DNA of 64,000 nt, from contig CM076154.1 of the NCBI GenBank assembly GCA_038025085.1, positions 25,162,501 to 25,226,500 of the forward strand, read 5' to 3'. The stretch comes from Tetragonia tetragonoides (lineage: Eukaryota > Streptophyta > Magnoliopsida > Caryophyllales > Aizoaceae). Positions 48,156-60,006 of this stretch are shown in pieces. The notes under the pieces were generated by a model. It ran no database searches. It had not been told where the DNA came from and worked only from the letters and a program-made list of their open reading frames with translations. The position numbers and the translations under genes are program-made. Position 1 is the stretch's first letter. Each line of letters starts with the position of its first letter.

Positions 48156-49469
48156 GATCTTTACGTGTTTTAAACGGTTTCTTAATTTTGTTTGCATTCA
48201 CCTTTTGAATTTACATGTACAAACAATCAAATGAATGCAAATAAAGCATTTGGGTGCTTTCTCTTAATATACAACACAAAAGAACTCAATCTCTTTCACC
48301 CTAGATTTAAGAGCTGTTAAAACGCGTAAATGCATTCAAAAGGTGGAGTTAAAGCTTGTTTGTACTTGTATACATCCTTGGTGTAGTTTCTCACTTAAAT
48401 GAATGCAAGCAAAGCATTTGGGTGCTTTCTCTTATTATACAACACAAAAGACCTCAATCTCTTTCACCCTAGTCGTATGAGGTTTTAAAACGCGTAAATG
48501 CTTCAAAAGCTTGAGCTGAAGCTTTTTTGTACTTGTAAACATCCTTGGTGTAGTTTCTCCCTCAAATGAATGCAAACAAAGCATTTGGGTGCTTTCTCTT
48601 AATATACAACACAAAAGAACTCAATCTCTTTCACCCTAGATGTAAGAGCTGTTAAAACGCGTAAATGCATTCAAAAGGTGGAGTTAAAGCTTGTTTTTAC
48701 TTGTAAAAATCCTTGGTATAGTTTCTCCCTCAAATGAATGCAAACAAAGCATTTGGGTGCTTTCTCTTAATATACAACACAAAAGAACTCAACCTTTTTC
48801 ACCCTAGTCATATGAGCTTTTAAAACGCGTAAATGCATTCAAAAGCTTGAGTTTAAGCTTTTTTGTACTTGTAAACATCTTTGGTGTAGTTTCTCACTCA
48901 AATGAATGCAAAGATAACATTTGGGTGCGTTCTCTTAATATACAACACAAAAGAACTCAATCTCTTTCACCCTTGTCGTATGAGCTTTTAAAACGCTTAA
49001 ATGCATTCAAAAGCTTGAGTTCAAGCTTGGTTGTAGTTGTAAATATCCTTGGGGTAGCTTCACACTCAAATGAATGTAAACAAAGTATTTGCGAGCTTTT
49101 TCTTAATATACAACACCAAAGAACTCAATCTCTTTTCGCCTAGTCGTAAGAGCTGTTAAAACGCGTAAATGCATTCAAAAGCTTGAGTTGAAACTTGTTT
49201 GTACTTGTAAACATCCTTGGTGTAGTTTTTCACTCAAATGAATGCAAACAAACCATTTGGGTGATTTCTATTAATATACAACACAAAAGAACTCAATCTC
49301 TTTCACCCTAGTCGTATGAGGTTTTAAAATGCTTAAATGCAATAAAAAGCTTCAGTTGAAGCTTGTTTGTACTTGTAAACATCCTTGGTGTAGTTTCTCA
49401 CTCAAATGAATGCATACAAAGCAACCAAAAGCTTTGTTTGCATTCATTTGAGTGAGAAACTTTACCAAG
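48156..49469 (+). repeat. Higher-order repeat unit 4 (1,314 bp)
   Basis: One base is lost in AAATGCTTCAAAAGC near 48,498 compared with AAATGCTTTCAAAAGC in sister units, which explains the 1,314-bp length. Private changes include GAAAGC-to-GCAAGC type differences near 48,410 and AAAGATAACATTTGGG near 48,911. It begins AAACGG (shared with the start of the unit after unit 5). Confidence 0.92.
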
Positions 49470-50784
49470 GATCTTTACGTGTTTTAAACAGTTTCTTAAT
49501 TTTGTTTGCATTCACCTTTTGAATTTACATGTACAAACAATCAAATGAATGCAAATAAAGCATTTGGGTGCTTTCTCTTAATATACAACACAAAAGAACT
49601 CAATCTCTTTCACCCTAGATTTAAGAGCTGTTAAAACGCGTAAATGCATTCAAAAGGTGGAGTTAAAGCTTGTTTGTACTTGTATACATCCTTGGTGTAG
49701 TTTCTCACTTAAATGAATGCAAACAAAGCATTTGGGTGCTTTCTCTTATTATACAACACAAAAGACCTCAATCTCTTTCACCCTAGTCGTATGAGGTTTT
49801 AAAACGCGTAAATGCTTTCAAAAGCTTGAGTTGAAGCTTTTTTGTACTTGTAAACATCCTTGGTGTAGTTTCTCCCTCAAATGAATGCAAACAAAGCATT
49901 TGGGTGCTTTCTCTTAATATACAACACAAAAGAACTCAATCTCTTTCACCCTAGATGTAAGAGCTGTTAAAACGCGTAAATGCATTCAAAAGGTGGAGTT
50001 AAAGCTTGTTTTTACTTGTAAAAATCCTTGGTGTAGTTTCTCCCTCAAATGAATGCAAACAAAGCATTTGGGTGCTTTCTCTTAATATACAACACAAAAG
50101 AACTCAACCTTTTTCACCCTAGTCAAATGAGCTTTTAAAACGCGTAAATGCATTCAAAATCTTGAGTTTAAGCTTGTTTGTACTTGTAAACATCTTTGGT
50201 GTAGTTTCTCACTCAAATGAATGAAAAGAAAACATTTGGGTGCGTTCTCTTAATATACAACACAAAAGAACTCAATCTCTTTCACCCTTGTCGTATGAGC
50301 TTTTAAAACGCTTAAATGCATTCAAAAGCTTGAGTTCAAGCTTGGTTGTAGTTGTAAATATCCTTGGGGTAGCTTCACACTCAAATGAATGTAAACAAAG
50401 TATTTGCGAGCTTTTTCTTAATATACAACACCAAAGAACTCAATCTCTTTTCGCCTAGTCGTAAGAGCTGTTAAAACGCGTAAATGCATTCAAAAGCTTG
50501 AGTTGAAACTTGTTTGTACTTGTAAACATCCTTGGTGTAGTTTTTCACTCAAATGAATGCAAACAAACCATTTGGGTGATTTCTATTAATATACAACACA
50601 AAAGAACTCAATCTCTTTCACCCTAGTCGTATGAGGTTTTAAAATGCTTAAATGCAATAAAAAGCTTCAGTTGAAGCTTGTTTGTACTTGTAAACATCCT
50701 TGGTATAGTTTCTCACTCAAATGAATGCATACAAAGCAACCAAAAGCTTTGTTTGCATTCATTTGAGTGAGAAACTTTACCAAG
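49470..50784 (+). repeat. Higher-order repeat unit 5 (1,315 bp)
   Basis: Last full unit, sharing variants with unit 3. The next landmark at 50,785 starts a sixth unit whose match to the array continues only to about 51,120, where GTTTGTACTTG replaces the TTTTTGTACTTG variant and different monomers follow. Confidence 0.92.
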
Positions 50785-52434
50785 GATCTTTACGTGTTTT
50801 AAACGGTTTCTTAATTTTGTTTGCATTCACCTTTTGAATTTACATGTACAAACAATCAAATGAATGCAAATAAAGCATTTGGGTGCTTTCTCTTAATATA
50901 CAACACAAAAGAACTCAATCTCTTTCACCCTAGATTTAAGAGCTGTTAAAACGCGTAAATGCATTCAAAAGGTGGAGTTAAAGCTTGTTTATACTTGTAA
51001 ACATCCTTGGTGTAGTTTCTCACTCAAATGAATGCAAACAAAGCATTTGGGTGCTTTCTCTTATTATACAACACAAAAGACCTCAATCTCTTTCACCCTA
51101 GTCGTATGAGGTTTTAAAACGCGTAAATGCTTTCAAAAGCTTGAGTTGAAGCTTGTTTGTACTTGTAAACATCCTTGGTGTAGTTTCTCCCTCAAATGAA
51201 TGCAAACAAAGCATTTGTGTGCTTTCTCTTAATATACAACACAAAAGAACTCAATCTCTTTCACCCTAGATGTAAGAGCTGTTAAAACGCGTAAATGCAT
51301 TCAAAAGGTGGAGTTAAAGCTTGCTTGTACTTGTAAACATCCTTGGTGTAGTTTCTCACTCAAAGGAATGCATACAAAGTATTTAGGTGCTTTCTCTTAA
51401 TATACGACACAAAAGAACTCAATCTCTTTCACCCTTTTCGTATGAGCTTTTAAAACGCGTAAGTGCATTCAAAAGCTTGAGTTGAAGCCTATTAGTAGTT
51501 GTAAACATCCTTGGAGTAGTGTCACACTCAAATGAATTTAAACAAAGCATTTGCGAGGTTTTTCTTAATATACAACACAAAAGAACTCAATCTCTTTTCG
51601 CCTAGTCGTAAGAGTTGTTAAAACGCGTAAATGCATTCAAAAGCTTGAGTTAAGACTTGTTTGAACTTGTAAACATCTTTGGTGTAGTTTCTCACTCAAA
51701 TTGATGCAAAGAAAGCATTTGGGTGCTTTCTCTTAATAATCAACACAAAAGACCTCAACTCTTTCACCCTTGTCGTAAGAGATGTTAAAACGCGTAAATA
51801 CATTCAAAATTTTGAGTTGAAGCTTGTTTGTACTTGTAAACATCCTTGGTGTAGTTTCTCACTCAAATAAATGCAAACAAACCATTTGGGTGCTTTCTCT
51901 TAATATACAACAGAAAAGAACTCAATCTGTTTCACCCTTGTCGTATGAGGTTTTAAAACGCGTAAATGCTTTCAAAAGCTTGAGTTGAAGCTTGTTTGTA
52001 CTTGTAAACATCCTTGGTGTAGTTTCTCACTCAAATAAATGTAAAAAAAGCATTTGGGTGCTTTCTCTTAATATACAACAGAAAAGAACTCAATCTGTTT
52101 AACCCTAGTCGTATGAGGTTGTAAAACGCGTAAATTCTTTCAAAAGCTTGAGTTGAAGCTTGTTTGTACTTGTAAACATCCTTGGTGTAGTTTCTCCCTC
52201 AAATGAATACAAACAAAGAATTTGGGTGCTCTCTCTTAATATACAACACAAAAGAACTCAATCTCTTTCACCCTAGATGTAAGAGCTGTTAAAACGCGTA
52301 AATGCATTCAAAAGGTGTAGTTAAAGCTTGTTTGTACTTGTAAACATCCTTGGTGTAGTTTCTCACTCAAATGAATGAATATAAAGCAACCAAAAGCTTT
52401 TTTTGCATTCATTTGAGTGAGAAACTTAACCAAG
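50785..52434 (+). repeat. Landmark-to-landmark unit of 1,650 bp
   Basis: From landmark 50,785 to the next at 52,435. It starts like the 1,315-bp units and then, from about 51,338, enters the 1,482-bp duplication. It is two monomers (335 bp) longer than the 1,315-bp units. Confidence 0.85.
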
Positions 52435-52819
52435 GATCTTTACGCGTTTGAAACAGTTTCTTAATTTTGTTTACATTCAACTTTTGAATTTACAAGTACA
52501 AACAATCAACTGAATGAAAATAAAGCATTTGGGTGCTTTCTCTTAATATACAACACAAAAGAACTCAATCTCTTTCACCCTAGATGTAAGAGCTGTTAAA
52601 AACCGTAAATGCATTCAAAAGGTGGAGTTAAAGCTTGTTTGTACTTGTAAACATCTTTAGTGTAGTTTCTCACTCAAATGAATGCAAACAAAGCATTTGG
52701 GTGGTTTCTCTTAATATACAACACAAAAGAACTCAATCTCTTTCACCCTAGATGTAAGAGCTGTTAAAACGCGTAAATGCATTCAAAAGGTGGACTTAAA
52801 GATTGTTTGTACTTGTAAA
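51338..52819 (+). repeat. 1,482-bp tandem duplication, copy 1
   Basis: Markers are AAAGTATTTAGGTGC (51,376), ATATACGACACAAAAG, CCTATTAGTAGTTGTAAAC, GCATTTGCGAGGTTTTTC, ATAATCAACACAAAAG, the landmark at 52,435, and GGTGGACTTAAAGATTG (about 52,788). All recur 1,482 bp downstream with very few differences. The left limit is where GCTTGCTTGTAC (copy 1) diverges from GATTGTTTGTAC (copy 2). Confidence 0.9.
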
Positions 52820-54301
52820 CATCCTTGGTGTAGTTTCTCACTCAAATGAATGCATACAAAGTATTTAGGTGCTTTCTCTTAATATACGACACAAAAGAAC
52901 TCAATCTCTTTCACCCTTTTCGTATGAGCTTTTAAAACGCGTAAGTGCATTCAAAAGCTTGAGTTGAAGCCTATTAGTAGTTGTAAACATCCTTGGAGTA
53001 GTGTCACACTCAAATGAATTTAAACAAAGCATTTGCGAGGTTTTTCTTAATATACAACACAAAAGAACTCAATCTCTTTTCGCCTAGTCGTAAGAGTTGT
53101 TAAAACGCGTAAATGCATTCAAAAGCTTGAGTTAAGACTTGTTTGAACTTGTAAACATCTTTGGTGTAGTTTCTCACTCAAATTGATGCAAAGAAAGCAT
53201 TTGGGTGCTTTCTCTTAATAATCAACACAAAAGACCTCAACTCTTTCACCCTTGTCGTAAGAGATGTTAAAACGCGTAAATACATTCAAAATTTTGAGTT
53301 GAAGCTTGTTTGTACTTGTAAACATCCTTGGTGTAGTTTCTCACTCAAATAAATGCAAACAAACCATTTGGGTGCTTTCTCTTAATATACAACAGAAAAG
53401 AACTCAATCTGTTTCACCCTTGTCGTATGAGGTTTTAAAACGCGTAAATGCTTTCAAAAGCTTGAGTTGAAGCTTGTTTGTACTTGTAAACATCCTTGGT
53501 GTAGTTTCTCACTCAAATAAATGTAAAAAAAGCATTTGGGTGCTTTCTCTTAATATACAACAGAAAAGAACTCAATCTGTTTAACCCTAGTCGTATGAGG
53601 TTGTAAAACGCGTAAATGCTTTCAAAAGCTTGAGTTGAAGCTTGTTTATACTTGTAAACATCCTTGGTGTAGTTTCTCCCTCAAATGAATACAAACAAAG
53701 AATTTGGGTGCTCTCTCTTAATATACAACACAAAAGAACTCAATCTCTTTCACCCTAGATGTAAGAGCTGTTAAAGCGCGTAAATGCATTCAAATGGTGT
53801 AGTTAAAGCTTGTTTGTACTTGTAAACATCCTTGGTGTAGTTTCTCACTCAAATGAATGAATATAAAGCAACCAAAAGCTTTTTTTGCATTCATTTGAGT
53901 GAGAAACTTAACCAAGGATCTTTACGCGTTTGAAACAGTTTCTTAATTTTGTTTACATTCACCTTTTGAATTTACAAGTACAAACAATCAACTGAATGAA
54001 AATAAAGCATTTGGGTGCTTTCTCTTAATATACAACACAAAAGAACTCAATCTCTTTCACCCTAGATGTAAGAGCTGTTAAAAACCGTAAATGCATTCAA
54101 AAGGTGGAGTTAAAGCATGTTTGTACTTGTAAACATCTTTAGTGTAGTTTCTCACTCAAATGAATGCAAACAAAGCATTTGGGTGGTTTCTCTTAATATA
54201 CAACACAAAAGAACTCAATCTCTTTCACCCTAGATGTAAGAGCTGTTAAAACGCGTAAATGCATTCAAAAGGTGGACTTAAAGATTGTTTGTACTTGTAA
54301 A
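52820..54301 (+). repeat. 1,482-bp tandem duplication, copy 2
   Basis: The second copy, with the landmark at 53,917 and GGTGGACTTAAAGATTG at about 54,270. Differences from copy 1 are sparse (for example GCTTGTTTATAC near 53,640, TTAAAGCGCG near 53,772, TTCAAATGGTG near 53,790). After about 54,301 the text departs (TCTCCCTCAAATG in place of TCTCACTCAAATG). Confidence 0.9.
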
Positions 54302-56945
54302 CATCCTTGGTGTAGTTTCTCCCTCAAATGAATGCAAACAAAGCTTTTGGGTGCTTTCTCTTAATATACAACACAAAAGACCTCAATCTCTTTCAACCTA
54401 GTCGTATGAGGTTTTAAAATGCGTAAATACTTTCAAAAGCTTGAGTTTAAGCTTGTTTGTACTTGTAAACATCCTTGGTGTAGTTTCACACTCAAATAAA
54501 TGTAAAAAAAGCATTTGGGTGCTTTCTCTTAATATACAACAGAAAAGAACTCAATCTGTTTAACCCTAGTCGTATGCGGTTGTAAAACGCGTAAATTCTT
54601 TCAAAAGCTTGAGTTGAAGCTTGTTTGTACTTGTAAACATCCTTGGTGTAGTTTCTCACTCAAATAAATGCAAACAAAGCATTTGGGTGCTTTCTCTTAA
54701 TATACAACAGAAAAGAACTCAATCTGTTTCACCCTAGTCGTATGAGGTTGTAAAACGCGTAAATGCATTCAAAAGGTGGAGTTGAAGCTTGGTTGTACTT
54801 GTAAACATCCTTCGTGTAGTTTCTCCCTCAAATGAATGCAATCAAAGCATTTGGGTGCTTTCTCTTAATATACAACACAAAAGAACTCAATCTCTTTCAC
54901 CCTAGATGTAAGAGCTGTTAAAACGCGTAAATGCATTCAAAAGGTGGAGTTAAAGCTTGTTTGTACTTGTAAACATCCTTGGTGTAGTTTCTCACTCAAA
55001 TGAATGAATATAAAGCAACCAAAAGCTTTGTATGCATTCATTTGAGTGAGAAACTTAACCAAGGATCTTTACGCGTTTTAAACAGTTTCGTAATTTTGTT
55101 TACATTCACCTTTTGAATTTACAAGTATAAACAATCAACTGAATGCAAATAAAGCATTTCGGTGCCTTCTCTTAATATACAACCCAAAAGACCTCAATCT
55201 CTTTCACCCTAGTCGTATGAGGTTTTACAACGCGTAAATGCTTTCAAAAGCTCGAGTTGAAGCTTTTTTGTACTTGTAAACATCCTTGGTGTAGTTTCTC
55301 CCTCAAATGAATGCAAACAAAGCATTTGGGTGCTTTCTCTTAATATACAACACAAAAGAACTCAATCTCATTCACCCTAGATGTAAGAGCTGTTAAAAAC
55401 CGTAAATGCATTCAAAAGGTGGAGTTCAAGCTTGTTTGTACTTGTAAACATCCTTGGTGTAGTTTCTCCCTCAAATGAATGCAAACAAAGCATTTGGGTG
55501 CTTTCTCTTAATATACAACACAAAAGACCTCAATCTCTTTCACCCTAGATGTAAGAGCTGTTAAAACGCGTAAATGCATTCAAAAGGTGGAGTTAAAGCT
55601 TGTTTGTACTTGTAAACATCCTTCGTGTAGTTTCTCCCTCAAATGAATGCAAACAAAGCATTTGGGTGCTTTCTCTTAATATACAACACAAAAGAAGTCA
55701 ATCTCATTCACCCTAGATGTAAGAGCTGTTAAAAAGCGTAAATGCATTCAAAAGGTGGAGTTCAAGCTTGTTTGTACTTGTAAACATCCTTGGTGTAGTT
55801 TCTCCCTCAAATGAATGCAAACAAAGCATTTGGGAGCTTTCTCTTAATATACAACACAAAAGAACTCAATCTCTTTCACCCTAGATGTAAGAGCTGTTAA
55901 ACCGCGTAAATGCATTCAAAAGGTGGAGTTAAAGCTTGTTTGTACTTGTAAACATCCTTGGTGTAGTTTCTCACTCAAATGAATGAATATAAAGCAACCA
56001 AAAGCTTTGTTTGCATTCATTTGAGTGAGAAACTTAACCAAGGATCTTTACGCGTTTTAAACAGTTTCGTAATTTTGTTTACATTCACCTTTTGAATTTA
56101 CAAGTACAAACAATCAACTGAATGCAAATAAAGCATTTGGGTGCTTTCTCTTAATATTCAACACAAAAGACCTCAATCTCTTTCACCCTAGTCGTATGTG
56201 GTTTTACAACGCGTAAATGCTTTCAAAAGCTTGAGTTGAAGCTTTTTTGTACTTGTAAACATCCTTGGTGTAGTTTCTCCCTCAAATGAATGCAAACAAA
56301 GCATTTGGGTGCTTTCTCTTAATATACAACACAAAAGAACTCAATCTCTTTCACCCTAGATGTAAGAGCTGTTAAAAAGCGTAAATGCATTCAAAAGGTG
56401 GAGTTAAAGCTTGTTTGTACTTGTAAACATCCTTGGTGTAGTTTCTCCTTCAAATGAATGCAAACAAAGCATTTGGGTGCTTTCTCTTAATATACAACAC
56501 AAAAGACCTCAATCTCTTTCACCCTAGATGTAAGAGCTGTTAAAACGCGTAAATGCATTCGAAAGGTGGAGTTAAAGCTTGTTTGTAGTTGTAAACATCC
56601 TTGGTGTAGTTTCTCACTCCGCGTAAATGCATTCAAAAGCTTGAGTTGAAGCTTGTTTGTACTTGTAAACATTCTTGGTGTAGTTTTTCACTCAAATGAA
56701 TGCAAACAAAGCATTTGGGTGCTTTCTCTTAATATACAACACAAAAGACCTCAATCTCTTTCACCCTAGATGTAAGAGCTGTTAAAACGCGTAAATGCAT
56801 TCAAAAGGTGGAGTTAAAGCTTGTTTGTACTTGTAAACATCCATGGTGTAGTTTCTCACTCAAATGAATGCAAACAAAGCATTTGGGTGCTTTCTCTTAA
56901 TATACAACACAAAAGACCTCAATCTCTTTCACCCTAGTCGTATTC
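54302..56945 (+). repeat. Plus block with 1,147- and 979-bp landmark spacings
   Basis: Landmarks at 53,917, 55,064 and 56,043 are 1,147 and 979 bp apart. The stretches after 55,064 and 56,043 match closely and share AGTTTCGTAATTTTG and GGTTTTACAACGCG, not found in the upstream units. Between and after them are ordinary plus monomers, many with TCTCCCTCAAATG. A 67-bp-shortened monomer (CACTCCGCGTAAATGC near 56,616) marks an internal deletion. Confidence 0.88.
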
Positions 56946-57145
56946 CTTTGTTTGCATTCATTTGAGTGTGAAACTACACCAAGGATGTCACAAAAGTAAG
57001 CATGTTTGTACATTTTTACGCGTTTACGCGTACAAACAAGCTTCAACTCAAGCTTTTGAATGCATTTACGCGTTTTAACAGCTCTTACGACTAGGGTGAT
57101 AGAGATTGAGTTCTTTTGTGTTGTTGATTAAGAGAAAGCACCCAA
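56946..57145 (-). repeat. Minus patch with the AAAGTAAGCATG junction
   Basis: Plus text stops at CCCTAGTCGTATTCC. A minus fragment, then ACAAAAGTAAGCATGTTTG, TACATTTTTACGCG and a second TTTACGCGT follow, then about one minus monomer to 57,145. It is the same junction as at about 30,818-30,860, but lacks the GACCTTGACC filler there. Confidence 0.78.
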
Positions 57146-57788
57146 ATCTCTTTCACCCTAGTCATCTGAGCTTTTAAAACGCGTAAATACATTGAAAATT
57201 TTGAGTTGAAGCTTGTTTGTACTTGTAAACATCCTTGGTGTAGTTTCTCACTCCAATGAATGCAAACAAAGCTTTTGGTTGCTTTCTCTGAAAATACAAC
57301 ACAAAAGAACTCAATCTCTTTCACCCTAGTCGTATGAGCTGTTAAAACGCGTAAATGCATTCAAAAGGTGGAGTTAAAGCTTGTTTGTACTTGTAAACAT
57401 CCTTGGTGTAGTTTCTCACTCAAATGAATGCAAACAAAGCATCTGGGTGCTTTCTCTTTATATACAACACAGAAGACCTCAATCTCTTTCACCCTAGATG
57501 TAAGAGCTGTTAAAACGCGTAAATGCATTCAAATGGAGCAGTTAAAGCTTTTTTGTACTTGTAAACATCCTTGGTGTAGTTTCTCACTCAAATGAATACA
57601 AACAAAGCATTTGGGTTCTTTCTCTTAAATATACAACACAAAAGACCTCAATCTCTTTCACCCTAATCGTAAGAGCTGTTAAAACGCGTAAATACATTCA
57701 AAAGCTTGAGTTGAAGCTTGTTTGTACTTATAAACATCCTTGGTTAACTTTCTCACTCAAATGAATGCAAACAAAGCTTTTGGTTGCT
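57146..57788 (+). repeat. Satellite, plus orientation
   Basis: About four plus monomers. The left switch is AAGCACCCAAATC joined to TCTTTCACCC. The right end is TTTTGGTTGCTTTGTATGC, where plus CTTTTGGTTGC runs directly into minus GCTTTGTATGCATTC. Confidence 0.88.
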
Positions 57789-58795
57789 TTGTATGCATTC
57801 ATTTGAGTGAGAAACTACACCAAGGATGTTTACAAGTACAAACAAGCTTCAACTGAAGCTTTTTCTTCCATTTAAGCATTTAAACGGCTCATATGACTAG
57901 GGTGAAAGAGATTGAGTTCTTTTGTGTTGTATATTAAGTGAAATCACCCAAATGGTTTGTTTGCATTCATTTGAGTGAGAAACTACACCAAGGATGTTTA
58001 CAAGTACAAACAAGTTTCAACTCAAGCTTTTGAACGCATTTACGCGTTTTAACAGCTCTTTCGAATAGGCGAAAAGAGTTTGAGTTCTTTTGTGTTGTAT
58101 ATTAAGAAAAAGCTCGCAAATTCTTTGTTTACATTCATTTGAGTGTGAAACTACCCCAAGGATGTCTACAACTACAAACAAGCTTGAACTCAAGCTTTTG
58201 AATGCATTTAAGCGTTTCAAATGCTCATACGAAGAGGGTGAAAGAGATTGAGTTCTTTTGTGTTGTATATTAAGAGAACGCACCCAAATGCTTTGTTTGC
58301 ATTCATTTGAGTGAGAAACTTAACCAAGGATGTGTTACGCGTTTACAAGTACAAACAAGCTTCAACTCAAGCTTTTGAGTGCATTTACGCGTTTTAAAAC
58401 CTCATACAACTAGGGTGAAAGAGATTGAGTTCTTTTGTGTTGTATATTAAGAGAAATCACACAAATGCTTTGTTTGCATTCATTTTAGTGAGAAACTACA
58501 CCAAGGATGTGTTACAAGTACAAACATGCTTCAACTCAAGCTTTTGAATGCATTTACGCGTTTTAAAAGCGAAAAGAGATTGAGTTCTTTTGTGTTGTAT
58601 ATTAAGAAAAAGCTCGCAAATGCTTTGTTTAAATTCATTTGAGTGTGAAACTACACCAAGGATGTTTACAACTACAAACAGGCTTCAACTCAAGCATTTG
58701 AATGCATTTACGCGTTTTAAAAGCTCATACGACAAGGGTGAAAGAGATTGAGGTCTTTTGTGTTGTATATTAAGAGAAAGCACCCAAATGAATTC
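57789..58795 (-). repeat. Satellite, minus orientation
   Basis: About six minus monomers including a C-D pair (58.02-58.28 kb) and a chimeric monomer near 58,565 where TTTTAAAAGCGAAAAGAG joins two monomer types. GATGTGTTACGCGTTTAC near 58,332 is another small insertion of monomer sequence. Confidence 0.88.
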
Positions 58796-59330
58796 AAAGT
58801 TTTGAGTTGAAGCTTGTTTGTACTTGTAAACACATACTTGTTCAAATCATTTAATACACAAAGGACCTCAATCTCTTTCACACAAAAGCAAACAAACCTA
58901 GTCGTGTTTTAACACCCTAGTCATTTGAGTGAGAAACTACACCAATGATGTATACAAGTACAAACAAGCTTCAACTGAAGCTTTTTATTGCATTTAAGCA
59001 TTTTAACAGGTCTTACGACTAGGGTGAAATAGATTGAGTTCTTTTGTGTTGTATATTAAGAGAAAGCACACAAATGCTTTTTTTGCATTCATTTGAGTGA
59101 GAAACTATACCAAGGATGTTTACAAGTACAAACAAGTTTCAACTCAAACTTTTGAATGCATTTACGCGTTTTAACAGCTCTTACGACTAGGCGAAAAGAG
59201 ATTGAGTTGAAGCTTGTTTGTACTTGTAAACACATACTTGTTCAAATCATTTAATACACAAAGGGCCTCAATCTCTTTCACACAAATGAAAACAAACCTA
59301 GTCGTGTTTTAACACCCTAGTCATTTGAGT
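58796..59330. repeat. Two copies of a scrambled plus fragment, 400 bp apart
   Basis: The order CTTGTAAACACATACTTG, TTCAAATCATTTAATACAC, CTCAATCTCTTTCACAC, AACCTAGTCGTGTTTTAAC, ACCCTAGTCATTTGAG is found at about 58,803-58,935 and 59,203-59,335. CACATACTTG starts at 58,831 and 59,231. Minus monomers lie between and after. A 400-bp tandem duplication of a junction is the simplest reading. Confidence 0.82.
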
Positions 59331-59755
59331 GAGAAACTACACCAAGAATGTTTACAAGTACAAACAAGCTTCAACTCAAGCTTTTGAATGCATTTACGCG
59401 TTTTAAAAGCTCATATGACTAGGGTGAAAGAGATTGAGTTCTTTTGTGTTGTATATTAAGAGAAAGCAACCAAATGCTTTGTTTGCATTCATTTCAGTGA
59501 GAAACTACACCAAGATTGTTTACAAGTACAAACAAGCTTCAACTCAAGCTTTTGAACGCATTTACGCGTTTTAAAAGCTCATATGACTAGGGTGAAAAGG
59601 ACTGAGTTCTTTTGTGTTGTATTTTAAGAGAAAGCAACCAAAAGCTTTGTTTGCTTTCATTTCAGTGAGAAACTACACCAAGAATGTTTACAAGTACAAA
59701 TAAGTTTCAACTCAAGCTTTTGAATGCATTTACGCATTTACGCGTTTTAACAGCT
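59331..59755 (-). repeat. Satellite, minus orientation
   Basis: About two and a half minus monomers. It ends with a duplicated ATTTACGCATTTACGCG and CAGCTAGTTGTATGC. Confidence 0.88.
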
Positions 59756-60006
59756 AGTTGTATGCATTCAAAAGTATCAGTTTATAAGTTAATAATTGCG
59801 TACAAAAGACATTGGTGTAGTTACACTCAAATGCAAACTCTCTAAGGTGAGATTGAGTTTCCAAGGCCACATTGGTGTAGTTTTATCACATTGGGCTAGT
59901 TTATTTTTTCTACGAGTAGGGTGAAACTACACCAAGGGTGTTTATAACTGCAAACAAAACATTTGGATCGCAAGTATTTAATGTTGTATATTTGGATGCA
60001 TTTACC
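59756..60006. repeat. Degenerate satellite flanking the copia remnant
   Basis: Recognisable words (CATTGGTGTAGTT twice, GAGTAGGGTGAAACTACACC, GTTTATAACTGCAAAC) are set in sequence that has lost monomer order. It is more diverged than any other satellite here, as expected at an old insertion or at an array edge. No gene was seen. Confidence 0.75.

Noticed and set aside
44211..56043. Assembly artefact as the sole explanation for the 1,315-bp units
   Set aside because: Units have private single-base differences and one 1-bp length difference, which argues against simple duplication by the assembler, although copy number still needs read support.
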